This document shows positions 29,914 to 39,003 of a stretch of 64,000 bases of DNA, one piece after another. Under the pieces are notes generated by a model. The model saw nothing but the letters and a program-made list of their open reading frames with translations, searched no databases and was not told the origin of the DNA. The first letter of the stretch is position 1. Each line of letters opens with the position of its first letter. This DNA comes from a virus. The position numbers and the translations under genes are program-made. The stretch covers positions 1-64,000 of the IMG/VR virus record IMGVR_UViG_3300031576_000001. One strand, given 5' to 3'.

Positions 29914-30100
29914 CAACACAGGCGCACCAAAGTACACGGGGCGTGTGTGCAGTCCGTAAAGGCAGTAGGTAGGAGACTACTCATGTTCCTGCCCTGACGC
30001 GTTGGTACTCCGTACCTAACCAGGGTGTTGGCCCGTTCAATTCGGGTCTAGGGGGAGCGTGGACGTGTGGTGTAGGGCAGCACAGTACGGGCGAGTTTTT

Positions 30101-30172
30101 GACGTGGCGTCAAGGCTGACACAGCCGTCTGCAAAACGGCTTGACTATGGGGTTCGAGTCCCCTCTACGTCT
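30101..30172 (+). tRNA. tRNA-Cys(GCA)
   Basis: Acceptor GACGTGG/CTACGTC, anticodon stem GCCGT/ACGGC with loop CTGCAAA, T-arm TGGGG-TTCGAGT-CCCCT. A similar 5' half (GACGTGT...) precedes it at 30061. Confidence 0.85.
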
Positions 30173-30176
30173 CTCT

Positions 30177-30251
30177 GGGCATGGTCAGCGATTACTCAAA
30201 GTAAGGGAAGTCCTAAATCGCGTGGAGAGGGTGCGACTCCCTCCTTGTCCA
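30177..30251 (+). tRNA. tRNA-like gene, anticodon not resolved
   Basis: Acceptor GGGCATG/CTTGTCC and T-arm GAGGG-TGCGACT-CCCTC. GCGATT/AATCGC forms a stem with a 22-nt loop where the anticodon arm should be. No D-arm. Confidence 0.4.
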
Positions 30252-30255
30252 CCAC

Positions 30256-30633
30256 GGGGATGAATTGGCTTCGATCAGGGCTAAGCATTCTCACTCGCAG
30301 GCGCGCTTTTCCTGGCCGTAGCGCTAAAAGAAGCTGGGGACCGACAACTGCCAACGACAACGTTGAAGCTGCTCCTCTCGCCCTCGCGGCGTTAGGTGGT
30401 TGGGGTGGGCTAGATACCCTTAGTAACCCCCTCGACTCAAAAGTGACCAAGGGTGCGCTGCCCGACGACGCGCTGTAAGAGTAGGGTGGCTAAGAGCGAG
30501 TTTACAGACATGGCCAGGCGTGACCTTGGAAACCCACCTCTCAGGGGAGACTGTAGAGAGGAAAGCCTGTAAACATAGAGAGTGGGCGATCTTTACTCTG
30601 AGACCGCGGGATCGAACCCGCGCATCTCCACCA
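30256..30633 (+). ncRNA. ssrA: tmRNA (ssrA), one-piece, encoded CCA
   Basis: 5' end GGGGATG pairs with CATCTCC before ACCA at the 3' end; the T-arm is GCGGG-ATCGAA-CCCGC. The tag frame reads ANDNVEAAPLALAA from about 30350, the typical ANDN...LALAA form. A phage tmRNA would rescue ribosomes and tag products with a phage-encoded peptide. Oddly, the frame does not stop after ALAA: GCG GCG is followed by TTAG rather than TAG, and the frame stays open to 30476. Confidence 0.85.
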
Positions 30634-30688
30634 ACTGTTTCGTAATTATGCGAAACGCCCCGTCACCTAGAGACCTTGTTTGGCAGTC

Positions 30689-30729
30689 GGTACCCGCGTT
30701 CCGACTCTCTTGGTGGCGGGTACCCTTTT
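30689..30729 (+). terminator. Hairpin with TTTT after the tmRNA
   Basis: GGTACCCGC/GCGGGTACC, 9-bp stem with an 18-nt loop, then CTTTT. tRNA-Thr(TGT) starts at the next base. Confidence 0.6.
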
Positions 30730-30800
30730 GCCCCTGTAGCTCAATAGAAGAGCAGTAGCCTTGTAACCTACCGACGACGGTGCAATCCCGTCCTGGGGCT
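30730..30800 (+). tRNA. tRNA-Thr(TGT)
   Basis: Acceptor GCCCCTG/CTGGGGC, D-arm GCTC/GAGC, loop CTTGTAA on GTAG/CTAC, T-arm GACGG-TGCAATC-CCGTC (G55). Confidence 0.75.
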
Positions 30801-30808
30801 CTCAGAAT

Positions 30809-30880
30809 GGACTGCGACGGTCTGGTTGACCTGCGACAGCTTATATCTGTTTTGTCAGGGTTCAATTCCCTGGCAGTCCA
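30809..30880 (+). tRNA. tRNA-Ile(TAT)
   Basis: Acceptor GGACTGC/GCAGTCC, loop CTTATAT on ACAG/CTGT, T-arm CAGGG-TTCAATT-CCCTG. Confidence 0.8.
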
Positions 30881-30881
30881 C

Positions 30882-31035
30882 TGTGCTCGTTTGGTTGTGA
30901 GGTCACGGTTGAAAGCACCGGAGTAGCTACCGGTTGAGTAAGCCGTGCCAGTAACAACCTGACTGTCGTGAACGTGACGATGGTTTAGTTGCCCCTCTTC
31001 GATGGGAGGTGTGCGGATCGAAGACGAGCACTTTT
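30882..31035 (+). ncRNA. Putative structured RNA between tRNA genes
   Basis: GTGCTCGT at the 5' end pairs with ACGAGCAC at the 3' end, followed by TTTTC. Inside are nested stems GGTTGT/ACAACC, CACGG/CCGTG and CCCCTC/GGGAGG. About 150 nt, no protein frame. Candidate partner of Ro60, but no Y-RNA signature is certain. Confidence 0.4.
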
Positions 31036-31038
31036 CTC

Positions 31039-31110
31039 GCTGTGCTAGTTCAAAAAGAAGAACTGCGGTCCCGTACCCCGCTAATGACAGTGCAAGTCTG
31101 TCGCACAGCT
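31039..31110 (+). tRNA. tRNA-Thr(CGT)
   Basis: Acceptor GCTGTGC/GCACAGC, D-arm GTTC/GAAC, loop CCCGTAC (C33) on GCGG/CCGC, T-arm GACAG-TGCAAGT-CTGTC (G55). Confidence 0.7.
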
Positions 31111-31182
31111 CCAAGGGTGAGCGTATCGACAATCACCTACAGGTACACCCCGCGAAGATCGCGTAGTGTGTGCGGTAAAGAA

Positions 31183-31255
31183 GCCCCTGTAGTCTAGTGG
31201 AACAGGCTACCGTTTCCTATACGGTCTTACGTAGGTTCGATTCCTACCAGGGGCG
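31183..31255 (+). tRNA. tRNA-Arg(CCT), last of the array
   Basis: Acceptor GCCCCTG/CAGGGGC, D-arm GTCT/AGGC, anticodon stem ACCGT/ACGGT with loop TTCCTAT, T-arm GTAGG-TTCGATT-CCTAC. Confidence 0.85.
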
Positions 31256-31300
31256 CACCAAAAAAGGTTTCAGTTGTTAAGTAGAGGTAGGAGGGTCATT

Positions 31301-31474
31301 GTGTTTATTCGGCGCGTTGAGTGGTTCTTGCAAACGGTTGACCCTGACGACCGCCTCAAATGGGTCTGCACGCTTGCTTACGTTAGCGTGTGGGTCATTG
31401 TGCTTGTGGCCCTATCCGCAGTACGTCTCATTGCGGACGCTTCTGACCGTCTCTCTGTCTGTCCCCGTGACTAG
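31301..31474 (+). CDS. Small membrane protein, 57 aa
   Basis: GTG start 5 nt behind AGGAGGG. One transmembrane helix (VCTLAYVSVWVIVLVALSAV) after a basic, amphipathic N-terminus. First gene after the tRNA array. Function unknown. Confidence 0.6.
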   Translation: MFIRRVEWFLQTVDPDDRLKWVCTLAYVSVWVIVLVALSAVRLIADASDRLSVCPRD

Positions 31475-31476
31475 GG

Positions 31477-31719
31477 GTGATGCCTCGTCGCGCACGTACA
31501 CGACAGCCTGGGTCAAAGACCCTCAAGACAAGCAAGCTAGACGCGAAAACAGAGAGGTTGTCCGACAAGACAGCCCGATCCACCGAGGTAGCTAGGGTGC
31601 GTACCTTTCATCACAAGCTGGCAGACCTCTGGACTGAGATTGACCCGGATCTCATGCAGGCAACTTACGGACCTGACTGGCAATCCATTGTCCAAGAGGC
31701 TTTTCGCGCCGCTGAGTAG
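31477..31719 (+). CDS. Basic hypothetical protein, 80 aa
   Basis: GTG or ATG start (31477/31480) 2-5 nt after the membrane protein stop. Very basic N-terminal half (PRRARTRQPGSKTLKTSKLD), acidic C-terminal helix. A nucleic-acid-binding role is conceivable. Confidence 0.5.
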   Translation: MMPRRARTRQPGSKTLKTSKLDAKTERLSDKTARSTEVARVRTFHHKLADLWTEIDPDLMQATYGPDWQSIVQEAFRAAE

Positions 31720-31735
31720 TGCGCCCGACCGTTCA

Positions 31736-31751
31736 GGTGTACCCTCTTTGC
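31736..31751 (+). promoter_or_regulatory. GGTG-TACCCT leaderless-type promoter
   Basis: TACCCT (31740-31745), 6 nt, ATG at 31752. Confidence 0.65.
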
Positions 31752-32051
31752 ATGGCTGAATACAAGTACAATAAACTCCACAGGCTTGAAAAGGTGCGTC
31801 GTGAGGCGAACCTGCCTCATGAGGGTAACCTGGGAAACAATGTGGCGCGTGCAGTGCTCTCGTGGGAGCGCCAAGATCGAAAGGGTCTAGGGCGCAAAGT
31901 CGTCTTCGTAGCCACCCTGGAGTGCGGTCATTTCGCCTTTCGGTCGAATGTACCTACAGAGGCACAACGTCTGGCTATGTGGTGCAGTAAGTGTCCCCCA
32001 TGCTCACCGCCAGTCGAGGGTGCTCTCAACCCGGACGTGGGTGATAAATGA
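31752..32051 (+). CDS. Hypothetical protein, 99 aa
   Basis: Start fixed by the promoter. Basic N-terminal helix (YNKLHRLEKVRREA), then ECGHFAF and MWCSKCPPCSPP, a possible CxH...CxxC zinc site. Converges with the ClpP-like gene, overlapping it by 48 nt. Confidence 0.6.
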   Translation: MAEYKYNKLHRLEKVRREANLPHEGNLGNNVARAVLSWERQDRKGLGRKVVFVATLECGHFAFRSNVPTEAQRLAMWCSKCPPCSPPVEGALNPDVGDK

Positions 32052-32624
32052 GGGCACCTTGACCTTGTTGACGAGATTGATACCCATAGCCTCTTGGGAG
32101 GTAAGGAACCAATCGGAGCGCCCCCGTAGTTGGCTCTCATTCCACAGAAATCCCCGCTGGCAGCCTATGTTGCGCTCCATGATGCCCCACAGCTTTCTGT
32201 TGAGGCGTAGCACCTCGCGGGTAGCCAGACCCATCTCTTCAGCCTTACCCTCGGTAAAGCTGGCCACGTCGTGTAGCATGAGGGTGGCGTTGGGCGCTGC
32301 AAACCGGTAGCCCTCGCTACCGCACGAGAAGAGCACTGCCCCGCACGACATTGCCTTGCCCTCGACCACGGTGGCTATCTTCACCTTGGTTGACTTCAAG
32401 GCGTCAAGCATGGTCAGCAAGGCGTACACGTCCCCCCCGAAGGAGTTGATGACCACGGGGATGAGGGTTTGCTTTGCGGCTAGCGCCAGGTTCAAGTCCT
32501 CGATAAACCTCTTGGCGGCAAGCTCAGAGAAGCGCCTGACGTGGATAACCCTGGGGCGATTCAGGAAAAGCTCATTGGGGTCGCGAATGCGTATCTGTCT
32601 GTCTACCTGAAAGCGCTCAATCAT
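32004..32624 (-). CDS. ClpP-like serine protease, 206 aa
   Basis: Peptidase S14 fold. NSFGGDVYALLTMLDAL is the oxyanion-hole segment; the nucleophile is the Ser of KAMSCGAVL; the His lies in LMLHDVASF about 25 residues later. ClpP-like enzymes in phages often mature the prohead, or may cut host proteins with an ATPase partner; none is seen here. Overlaps the upstream phosphoesterase stop (ATGA). Confidence 0.8.
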   Translation of the reverse strand: MIERFQVDRQIRIRDPNELFLNRPRVIHVRRFSELAAKRFIEDLNLALAAKQTLIPVVINSFGGDVYALLTMLDALKSTKVKIATVVEGKAMSCGAVLFSCGSEGYRFAAPNATLMLHDVASFTEGKAEEMGLATREVLRLNRKLWGIMERNIGCQRGFLWNESQLRGRSDWFLTSQEAMGINLVNKVKVPSFITHVRVESTLDWR

Positions 32625-33799
32625 CGGGCCATTCCCTGGTAGACTGCTCTAGACCCCCCACGGAAGCCATCCTCGATGCGTGAGGGTTGCTCAACCTCAA
32701 AGTAGCTGCGGTACTTGAGGTTGAAGTCTCGCATGGTGCCGTCCTCCGTGAGCCCCCAGGAGAGCACAAGCCCACCGATGGCGGGCGCTCCTCCGAGAGA
32801 CTTAGAGAAGGCACTGCCGCCCCCTTGGAAGGTGGGGCAGGCGATACCGTGGACTCCCCGCTCCATGACGTGACAGAAGACGTGCCAGTGCCCGCAGAGT
32901 AGAACGTGGGGCTTCTCCCCAGACGAGTAAGTCTCAATGATGCGCTGGACCTTGTAACTCTTGGCATACCCATTGCCAGACCGAGGGTGCCACAGGTGAA
33001 AGACCGCGCCCCTGAGACGGACGAAAGCCGAGCGGTCCCCGTAGAACTTGAGGTCCGTGCGACCATTTTCCACGAAGAATCGCGAGAGATACGCCCCCAC
33101 GTCAATCCCGGCGCTGTCCGTGAACGTGTAGTCGTGGTTGCCCGTGATCCCGTGGTACGTGAGCCCTGGTAGCTGGGGGAGGGTCTCTAGCAAGTCGCGG
33201 GCTTGCTCTTCCAACCCCATGTGGGTCATCTCAAACTTGGCGTGCCGGTAGTCCCCGTCTACCACGTCGCCAGGGTGAAGGATCTCCCTCACCCCCTCTG
33301 CGTAGGCATGGTGAATGAAGTCCTTTAGCTGCGCCCGTAGACAGAACCGGCTTCCCAGGTGGGTGTCCGATATAACCCCCACCTTGTGCTCCCCGCCGAC
33401 GACAGGTTTGACTCCGGCGTCCTGCACCCGGTCCTCGACCGTATTGTTCTTGCGCCCGACCGAGCCACCCTCGTCCATCTGGACGCTCATTCCGCGGGCC
33501 TGAGCCTCCTCGATGAGTTTCTCTAGCTTCCTGGGGGAAATGTCGAGGGTGTTGCACAGGTCCACGGAGCTATGTGGCTTGCGGGTCAGGGTGGCTAGGC
33601 GCTGGACGAGGGGGGCGGGGCTCCCCTGGCAGAAGTCCTTGGGGCTGCCCTGCCCTCTGTGCGAGAATGCACGCCTTACGCTGTCCGTGGTGGTGCCCAG
33701 CTCCTCCGCGCACTTCTTCAGGGCGTCGCCGTAAGCCTCGGGGCGGTATCTTTTCAGGATTTTCTCGGCTTGTGCGTAGACTTCCGGTGTCCAATTCAT
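32621..33799 (-). CDS. Calcineurin-like metallophosphoesterase with N-terminal HTH region, 392 aa
   Basis: Metal-binding motifs in order: DTHLG near residue 145, GDVVDGD, GNHDY, and GHWH near 305. This order is that of the Mre11/MPP superfamily. The first 130 residues are helical with features of DNA-binding helix-turn-helix units (EELGTTTDSVRRAF, LDISPRKLEKLIEEA). Substrate unknown; DNA or cyclic nucleotides are possible. Upstream partner of the ClpP-like gene. Confidence 0.8.
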   Translation of the reverse strand: MNWTPEVYAQAEKILKRYRPEAYGDALKKCAEELGTTTDSVRRAFSHRGQGSPKDFCQGSPAPLVQRLATLTRKPHSSVDLCNTLDISPRKLEKLIEEAQARGMSVQMDEGGSVGRKNNTVEDRVQDAGVKPVVGGEHKVGVISDTHLGSRFCLRAQLKDFIHHAYAEGVREILHPGDVVDGDYRHAKFEMTHMGLEEQARDLLETLPQLPGLTYHGITGNHDYTFTDSAGIDVGAYLSRFFVENGRTDLKFYGDRSAFVRLRGAVFHLWHPRSGNGYAKSYKVQRIIETYSSGEKPHVLLCGHWHVFCHVMERGVHGIACPTFQGGGSAFSKSLGGAPAIGGLVLSWGLTEDGTMRDFNLKYRSYFEVEQPSRIEDGFRGGSRAVYQGMAR

Positions 33800-33852
33800 G
33801 GGTGCCTCACCTTTTCGCTCAGGAAAACAAGGTGTCCCTGAGAGGGTAAAAA

Positions 33853-34366
33853 ATGACCGACGCTCTAGATAAGCTCAGAACCCTGGTACTTACCCCGGCA
33901 TACACCCCGCAAAGGGTGGTAGCGTGGCAAGAGGCGGTGTGTCTCTTGGTGACTGAGAAGGTCGAGGTGGTTGAGTCGTACCCTGCCACGATTTCGTCGC
34001 CTTCGATCACTCTACAGGTACCCGCGGTGGTGCGCCACACCAAGGGGTTTCACATTCCCAGGCGCGCTCAGCGGTTTTCCCGTAGGGGGGTGCTGGTTCG
34101 CGACCGGTACCGCTGTCAATACTGCGGGTGTCAGGGGACCAGCGCCACGCTGAACTATGACCACGTAATCCCGCGCAAACTTGGGGGGCGTACTGTATGG
34201 GAGAACATCGTGACGTGCTGTTACCCTTGCAACAGCCGGAAGGGCGGGCGCACCCCGGCGCAAGCTGGGATGGCTCTACTCAGTATGCCCACTCGACCCA
34301 CAGTCTACGCCCACCTCTTCGTGCTTGAGGGGAGCGAGCACATGCAGTCTCTTTGGGAACCCTACC

Positions 34367-34377
<11 letters not shown>
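33853..34377 (+). CDS. HNH endonuclease, 174 aa
   Basis: RFSRRGVLVRDRYRCQYCG, then LNYDHVIPRKLGGRTVWEN, then CYPCNSRKGGRTPAQAGM: the standard CxxC-DHVxP-N-CxxCN HNH family found in bacteria and phages. The first 70 residues are the family's usual beta-rich N-terminus. It is free-standing, with no disrupted gene beside it. Confidence 0.85.
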
Positions 34378-36306
<1,929 letters not shown>

Positions 36307-36323
36307 TCCCCCTGGGTTAGGGT

Positions 36324-36716
36324 ATGGACGCCAGGATGAACCTCGTCGGGGGGCGTAGGTTCTCCCCGCTCACTGCGGTAGACCTCCCCCGTGTAGCAGA
36401 AGCCTTGACCGGGTTTCTACACGGGGCGGTCAACCTCTTGGTGACCTACCATGGAAACCTCTCAGGGGTGACCCTCTGGCGAGGCCAGTTCACGGTCACG
36501 GTGCGTCAGGACGATTGGGCTAAGATAGCGCCTCACACCATGGGGGAGTGGTCTCGTCTCAATAACCCTTACGCACGTCCCTTCCTGAGCCCACCCAGAG
36601 GCACGCTGAGCTTTCGCGACCTTGACCCTACGCTCTACCAGCGTATCCTTACCACGCTACAGGGTCTTTTACCGTTACCAAGGTGTCATCGTGAACGAAC
36701 AGCAACCGCCCCCTGA
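36324..36716 (+). CDS. Hypothetical protein, 130 aa
   Basis: Soluble, beta-rich (VNLLVTYHGNLSGVTLWRGQ). Basic C-terminus overlaps the start of the zinc-ribbon gene by 26 nt. No family recognised. Confidence 0.55.
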   Translation: MDARMNLVGGRRFSPLTAVDLPRVAEALTGFLHGAVNLLVTYHGNLSGVTLWRGQFTVTVRQDDWAKIAPHTMGEWSRLNNPYARPFLSPPRGTLSFRDLDPTLYQRILTTLQGLLPLPRCHRERTATAP

Positions 36717-37290
36717 CGAGTCCGCCCCCCCGCCCCCCCGCGCCCCTAACTACAAGGTGGTCGCCGTGCGTTGTCGCAAAGAGGGTTGCGGGTCCAACAA
36801 GGCGCGAAACATTGCCATCCCCAGCAACACCCCAGGGTCATACATTTACCAGTGTGAGGGGTGCGGGCACACCTGGACCGTCCAACTGGGCGGTCATATC
36901 AACCTCTTAGCGGAGACCCCTGTGCCAGGCGACTGCCCCCTATGCAATGGTCAGACCGGACGCGCCGGGGTGGCGGCGAACGTAGTGGAGTGCATCGCCT
37001 GCGGTGAGCGTTTCCAGATCAAGGTAACGGTGTACATGGAACACCTACCCCGGCATGACGCTCTCCCGCCTCCTCGGTCAACCCAGAGCCCCCCCCTACT
37101 TGAGGGCGTGGGCTCTGGGGAGCCTAGTACGACCCCTCCTCCTTTACGGTCCCGAGGGTGTAGGCAAGCGAAGCGCCACCTTCTTCGCGACCCAAGAGGC
37201 TTTCTGCGGCAAAGCCCCACCTTGTGCGTGCTTTCACTGCCAGACATTGGCGGTCATGTCTCACCCGGACGTGACGTACCTCCCGCCTGA
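36691..37290 (+). CDS. Zinc-ribbon protein, C-terminal part uncertain
   Basis: GTG start; acidic-proline N-terminus, then four Cys pairs: CRKEGC, CEGCGHTW, CPLCNGQ and CIACGERF, i.e. two zinc ribbons in residues about 25-115. After residue 122 the frame overlaps the delta' gene for 79 codons and reads like a shadow (Pro/Arg-rich). The true protein may end near 37055 through a frameshift or sequencing error. Confidence 0.55.
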   Translation: MNEQQPPPDESAPPPPRAPNYKVVAVRCRKEGCGSNKARNIAIPSNTPGSYIYQCEGCGHTWTVQLGGHINLLAETPVPGDCPLCNGQTGRAGVAANVVECIACGERFQIKVTVYMEHLPRHDALPPPRSTQSPPLLEGVGSGEPSTTPPPLRSRGCRQAKRHLLRDPRGFLRQSPTLCVLSLPDIGGHVSPGRDVPPA

Positions 37291-37933
37291 GACCAAGGTT
37301 GAGGACGTGCGAGAGGCGCTGGCCATGGCGCACACCCCGCCTGGGTACGCACCTTTCCGTCTCTTGGTTATCGACGGGGCAGAGGGGCTACACGGGGCGT
37401 CCGCCAACGCCCTCCTTAAGAGGGTAGAGGAACCGCCCGATGACTGGCGCGTGGTTCTACTCGCTACCTGTAAGAAGCGGGTCATACCTGCCCTACAGGG
37501 TCGCTGCATACCCGTGCCCTTCCTACCCCTCTCTGTAGACACCCTGTCTACACTGCTCGCCCCCCTGGAGAAGAGCACGCCCCGTGTCAAGGAAATTGCT
37601 GCGCAAGCGGGTGGGTCCATGGCAACGGCGATCCGACTCTGGAAAGAAGCCTCGCAGGGGCATAAGCAAGCGCTGGCGCTACTGGAGGCGGTGAGCAAAG
37701 GGGACGTGTCCTTGACCTTGGCGCTCGCTCAAGATGCACAAGAGAAAGGATGGGTGTCACAACTCACCTACGCCCTACGCGATCTGCTTATGGTGCCATC
37801 TAAGGTCCATGTTGGCTCTCGGTCGCAAGAACAGTGGCGCGCTCTCTTGGTGTCGGTGTCTCGTCTGTCAACATTGCCAGAGACGAGTCGCGGTGTAGGT
37901 CTCAAGGCTGCACTTTTGGACGCCATGCTATGA
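37055..37933 (+). CDS. holB: DNA polymerase III clamp loader subunit delta'
   Basis: AAA+ fold. Walker A is GPEGVGKRS near residue 32. The zinc module is CGKAPPCACFHCQTL. LLVIDGAEGL stands at the Walker B place and the sensor region NALLKRVEEPPDDW ends in QGRC where active subunits have SRC. It works with delta and gamma/tau to load the clamp. It overlaps the delta gene by 4 nt. Confidence 0.85.
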   Translation: MTLSRLLGQPRAPPYLRAWALGSLVRPLLLYGPEGVGKRSATFFATQEAFCGKAPPCACFHCQTLAVMSHPDVTYLPPETKVEDVREALAMAHTPPGYAPFRLLVIDGAEGLHGASANALLKRVEEPPDDWRVVLLATCKKRVIPALQGRCIPVPFLPLSVDTLSTLLAPLEKSTPRVKEIAAQAGGSMATAIRLWKEASQGHKQALALLEAVSKGDVSLTLALAQDAQEKGWVSQLTYALRDLLMVPSKVHVGSRSQEQWRALLVSVSRLSTLPETSRGVGLKAALLDAML

Positions 37934-39003
37934 GCACCACTACGCCAGAGTCGGGGCACCTTCTTATCGCCTTTGGGGGCGAAGCGTACCTCTTGGACGA
38001 GGTAGCTTCTCGGTCAGCCCAGCCTAGCAAGGCGCACCGTGTTGTGACGCTCTCTGGGGAGGGTGGCGTCGAGCCCGTGCTTGCTGCGTTGGAGCAACGG
38101 GGTGTAGACGACCTCCCCGTGGTGGTCGTGGTGGACGACGCTCAGATTATCAAGGCGTCCCCCGACCTGAAGGCATGGTCAGACCGCACGCAGACACGCG
38201 CCTCTTTGGTGGCGGTCTGTCGCTCAGAGACCCTCCCTGCGTTCTGGGCGTCACTCAAGACCGCCAAGCGCATCGAGCGCCCCAAGTTCAAGCCGTTCTC
38301 AAAAGACTTGCCAAGGTGGGTCGCTGAGCAAGCCAAGAAACGCAAGGTCAAGCTCTCTGAGAAGCAAGTCGCCGCTCTGGTAGAGAACCTGGGGCACGAC
38401 CTACGCATCCTCTCCGGTGAGCTAACCAAGCTGGCGCTCGTGGTCTCCCCGGACTGCGAAGTGTCCCCAGAGAATTTTGCCCGGTACGTGGTGGGCTGCA
38501 ACGAGGTCACGCCGTACAACGTGGCAGAGAACGTAGCGGAACGTAGCCCCGCGCCCGCGCTCAAGGCACTCTCCCGGCTGGTGGATCGAGAGGGTGAGGC
38601 TTGCCTTGTCCCCGTGGTTGTCAGCACCACCAAGCTCCTTGAGAAGCTCTTGCTGGCGTCCGCCTTGCAGAGCAAGAAGACACCCCCAGATGAAATCGCT
38701 GCCAGGGTGGACGTTCACCCTTGGCGGTACAAGACCTGGCTAGTACCCTTGGCGTTGAAAAGAAGCGCTGGCGAGTATCGCAGCGCGTTCCGGGTGCTAG
38801 CTGACCTAGATGTAGACGTGAAGACCCTTCCGAGGTCCAGACTGTCCAGGGTGGAATCCGCTCTGGTTGAACTGTCTCTCTTAGAGGGGTGCTCCGTGAC
38901 TGTTTTCGTTAGCAGTCAGACCGCCATGCCTTTTCTGGAAAACCACAACCCTCTTACGGAACCGAAACACCCATGGTCTCGTCCTCTACCTCTTTGCGCC
39001 TGA
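37930..39003 (+). CDS. holA: DNA polymerase III clamp loader subunit delta
   Basis: Opens the sliding clamp. Starts GGEAYLLDEVA like the family, with AAA+ domains I-II lacking a Walker A. LPRWVAEQAKKRKVKLSEKQ and NLGHDLRILSGELTKLAL match the HolA pattern of the second domain, followed by the helical collar domain. 357 aa is typical. Coupled to holB. Confidence 0.8.
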   Translation: MSTTTPESGHLLIAFGGEAYLLDEVASRSAQPSKAHRVVTLSGEGGVEPVLAALEQRGVDDLPVVVVVDDAQIIKASPDLKAWSDRTQTRASLVAVCRSETLPAFWASLKTAKRIERPKFKPFSKDLPRWVAEQAKKRKVKLSEKQVAALVENLGHDLRILSGELTKLALVVSPDCEVSPENFARYVVGCNEVTPYNVAENVAERSPAPALKALSRLVDREGEACLVPVVVSTTKLLEKLLLASALQSKKTPPDEIAARVDVHPWRYKTWLVPLALKRSAGEYRSAFRVLADLDVDVKTLPRSRLSRVESALVELSLLEGCSVTVFVSSQTAMPFLENHNPLTEPKHPWSRPLPLCA

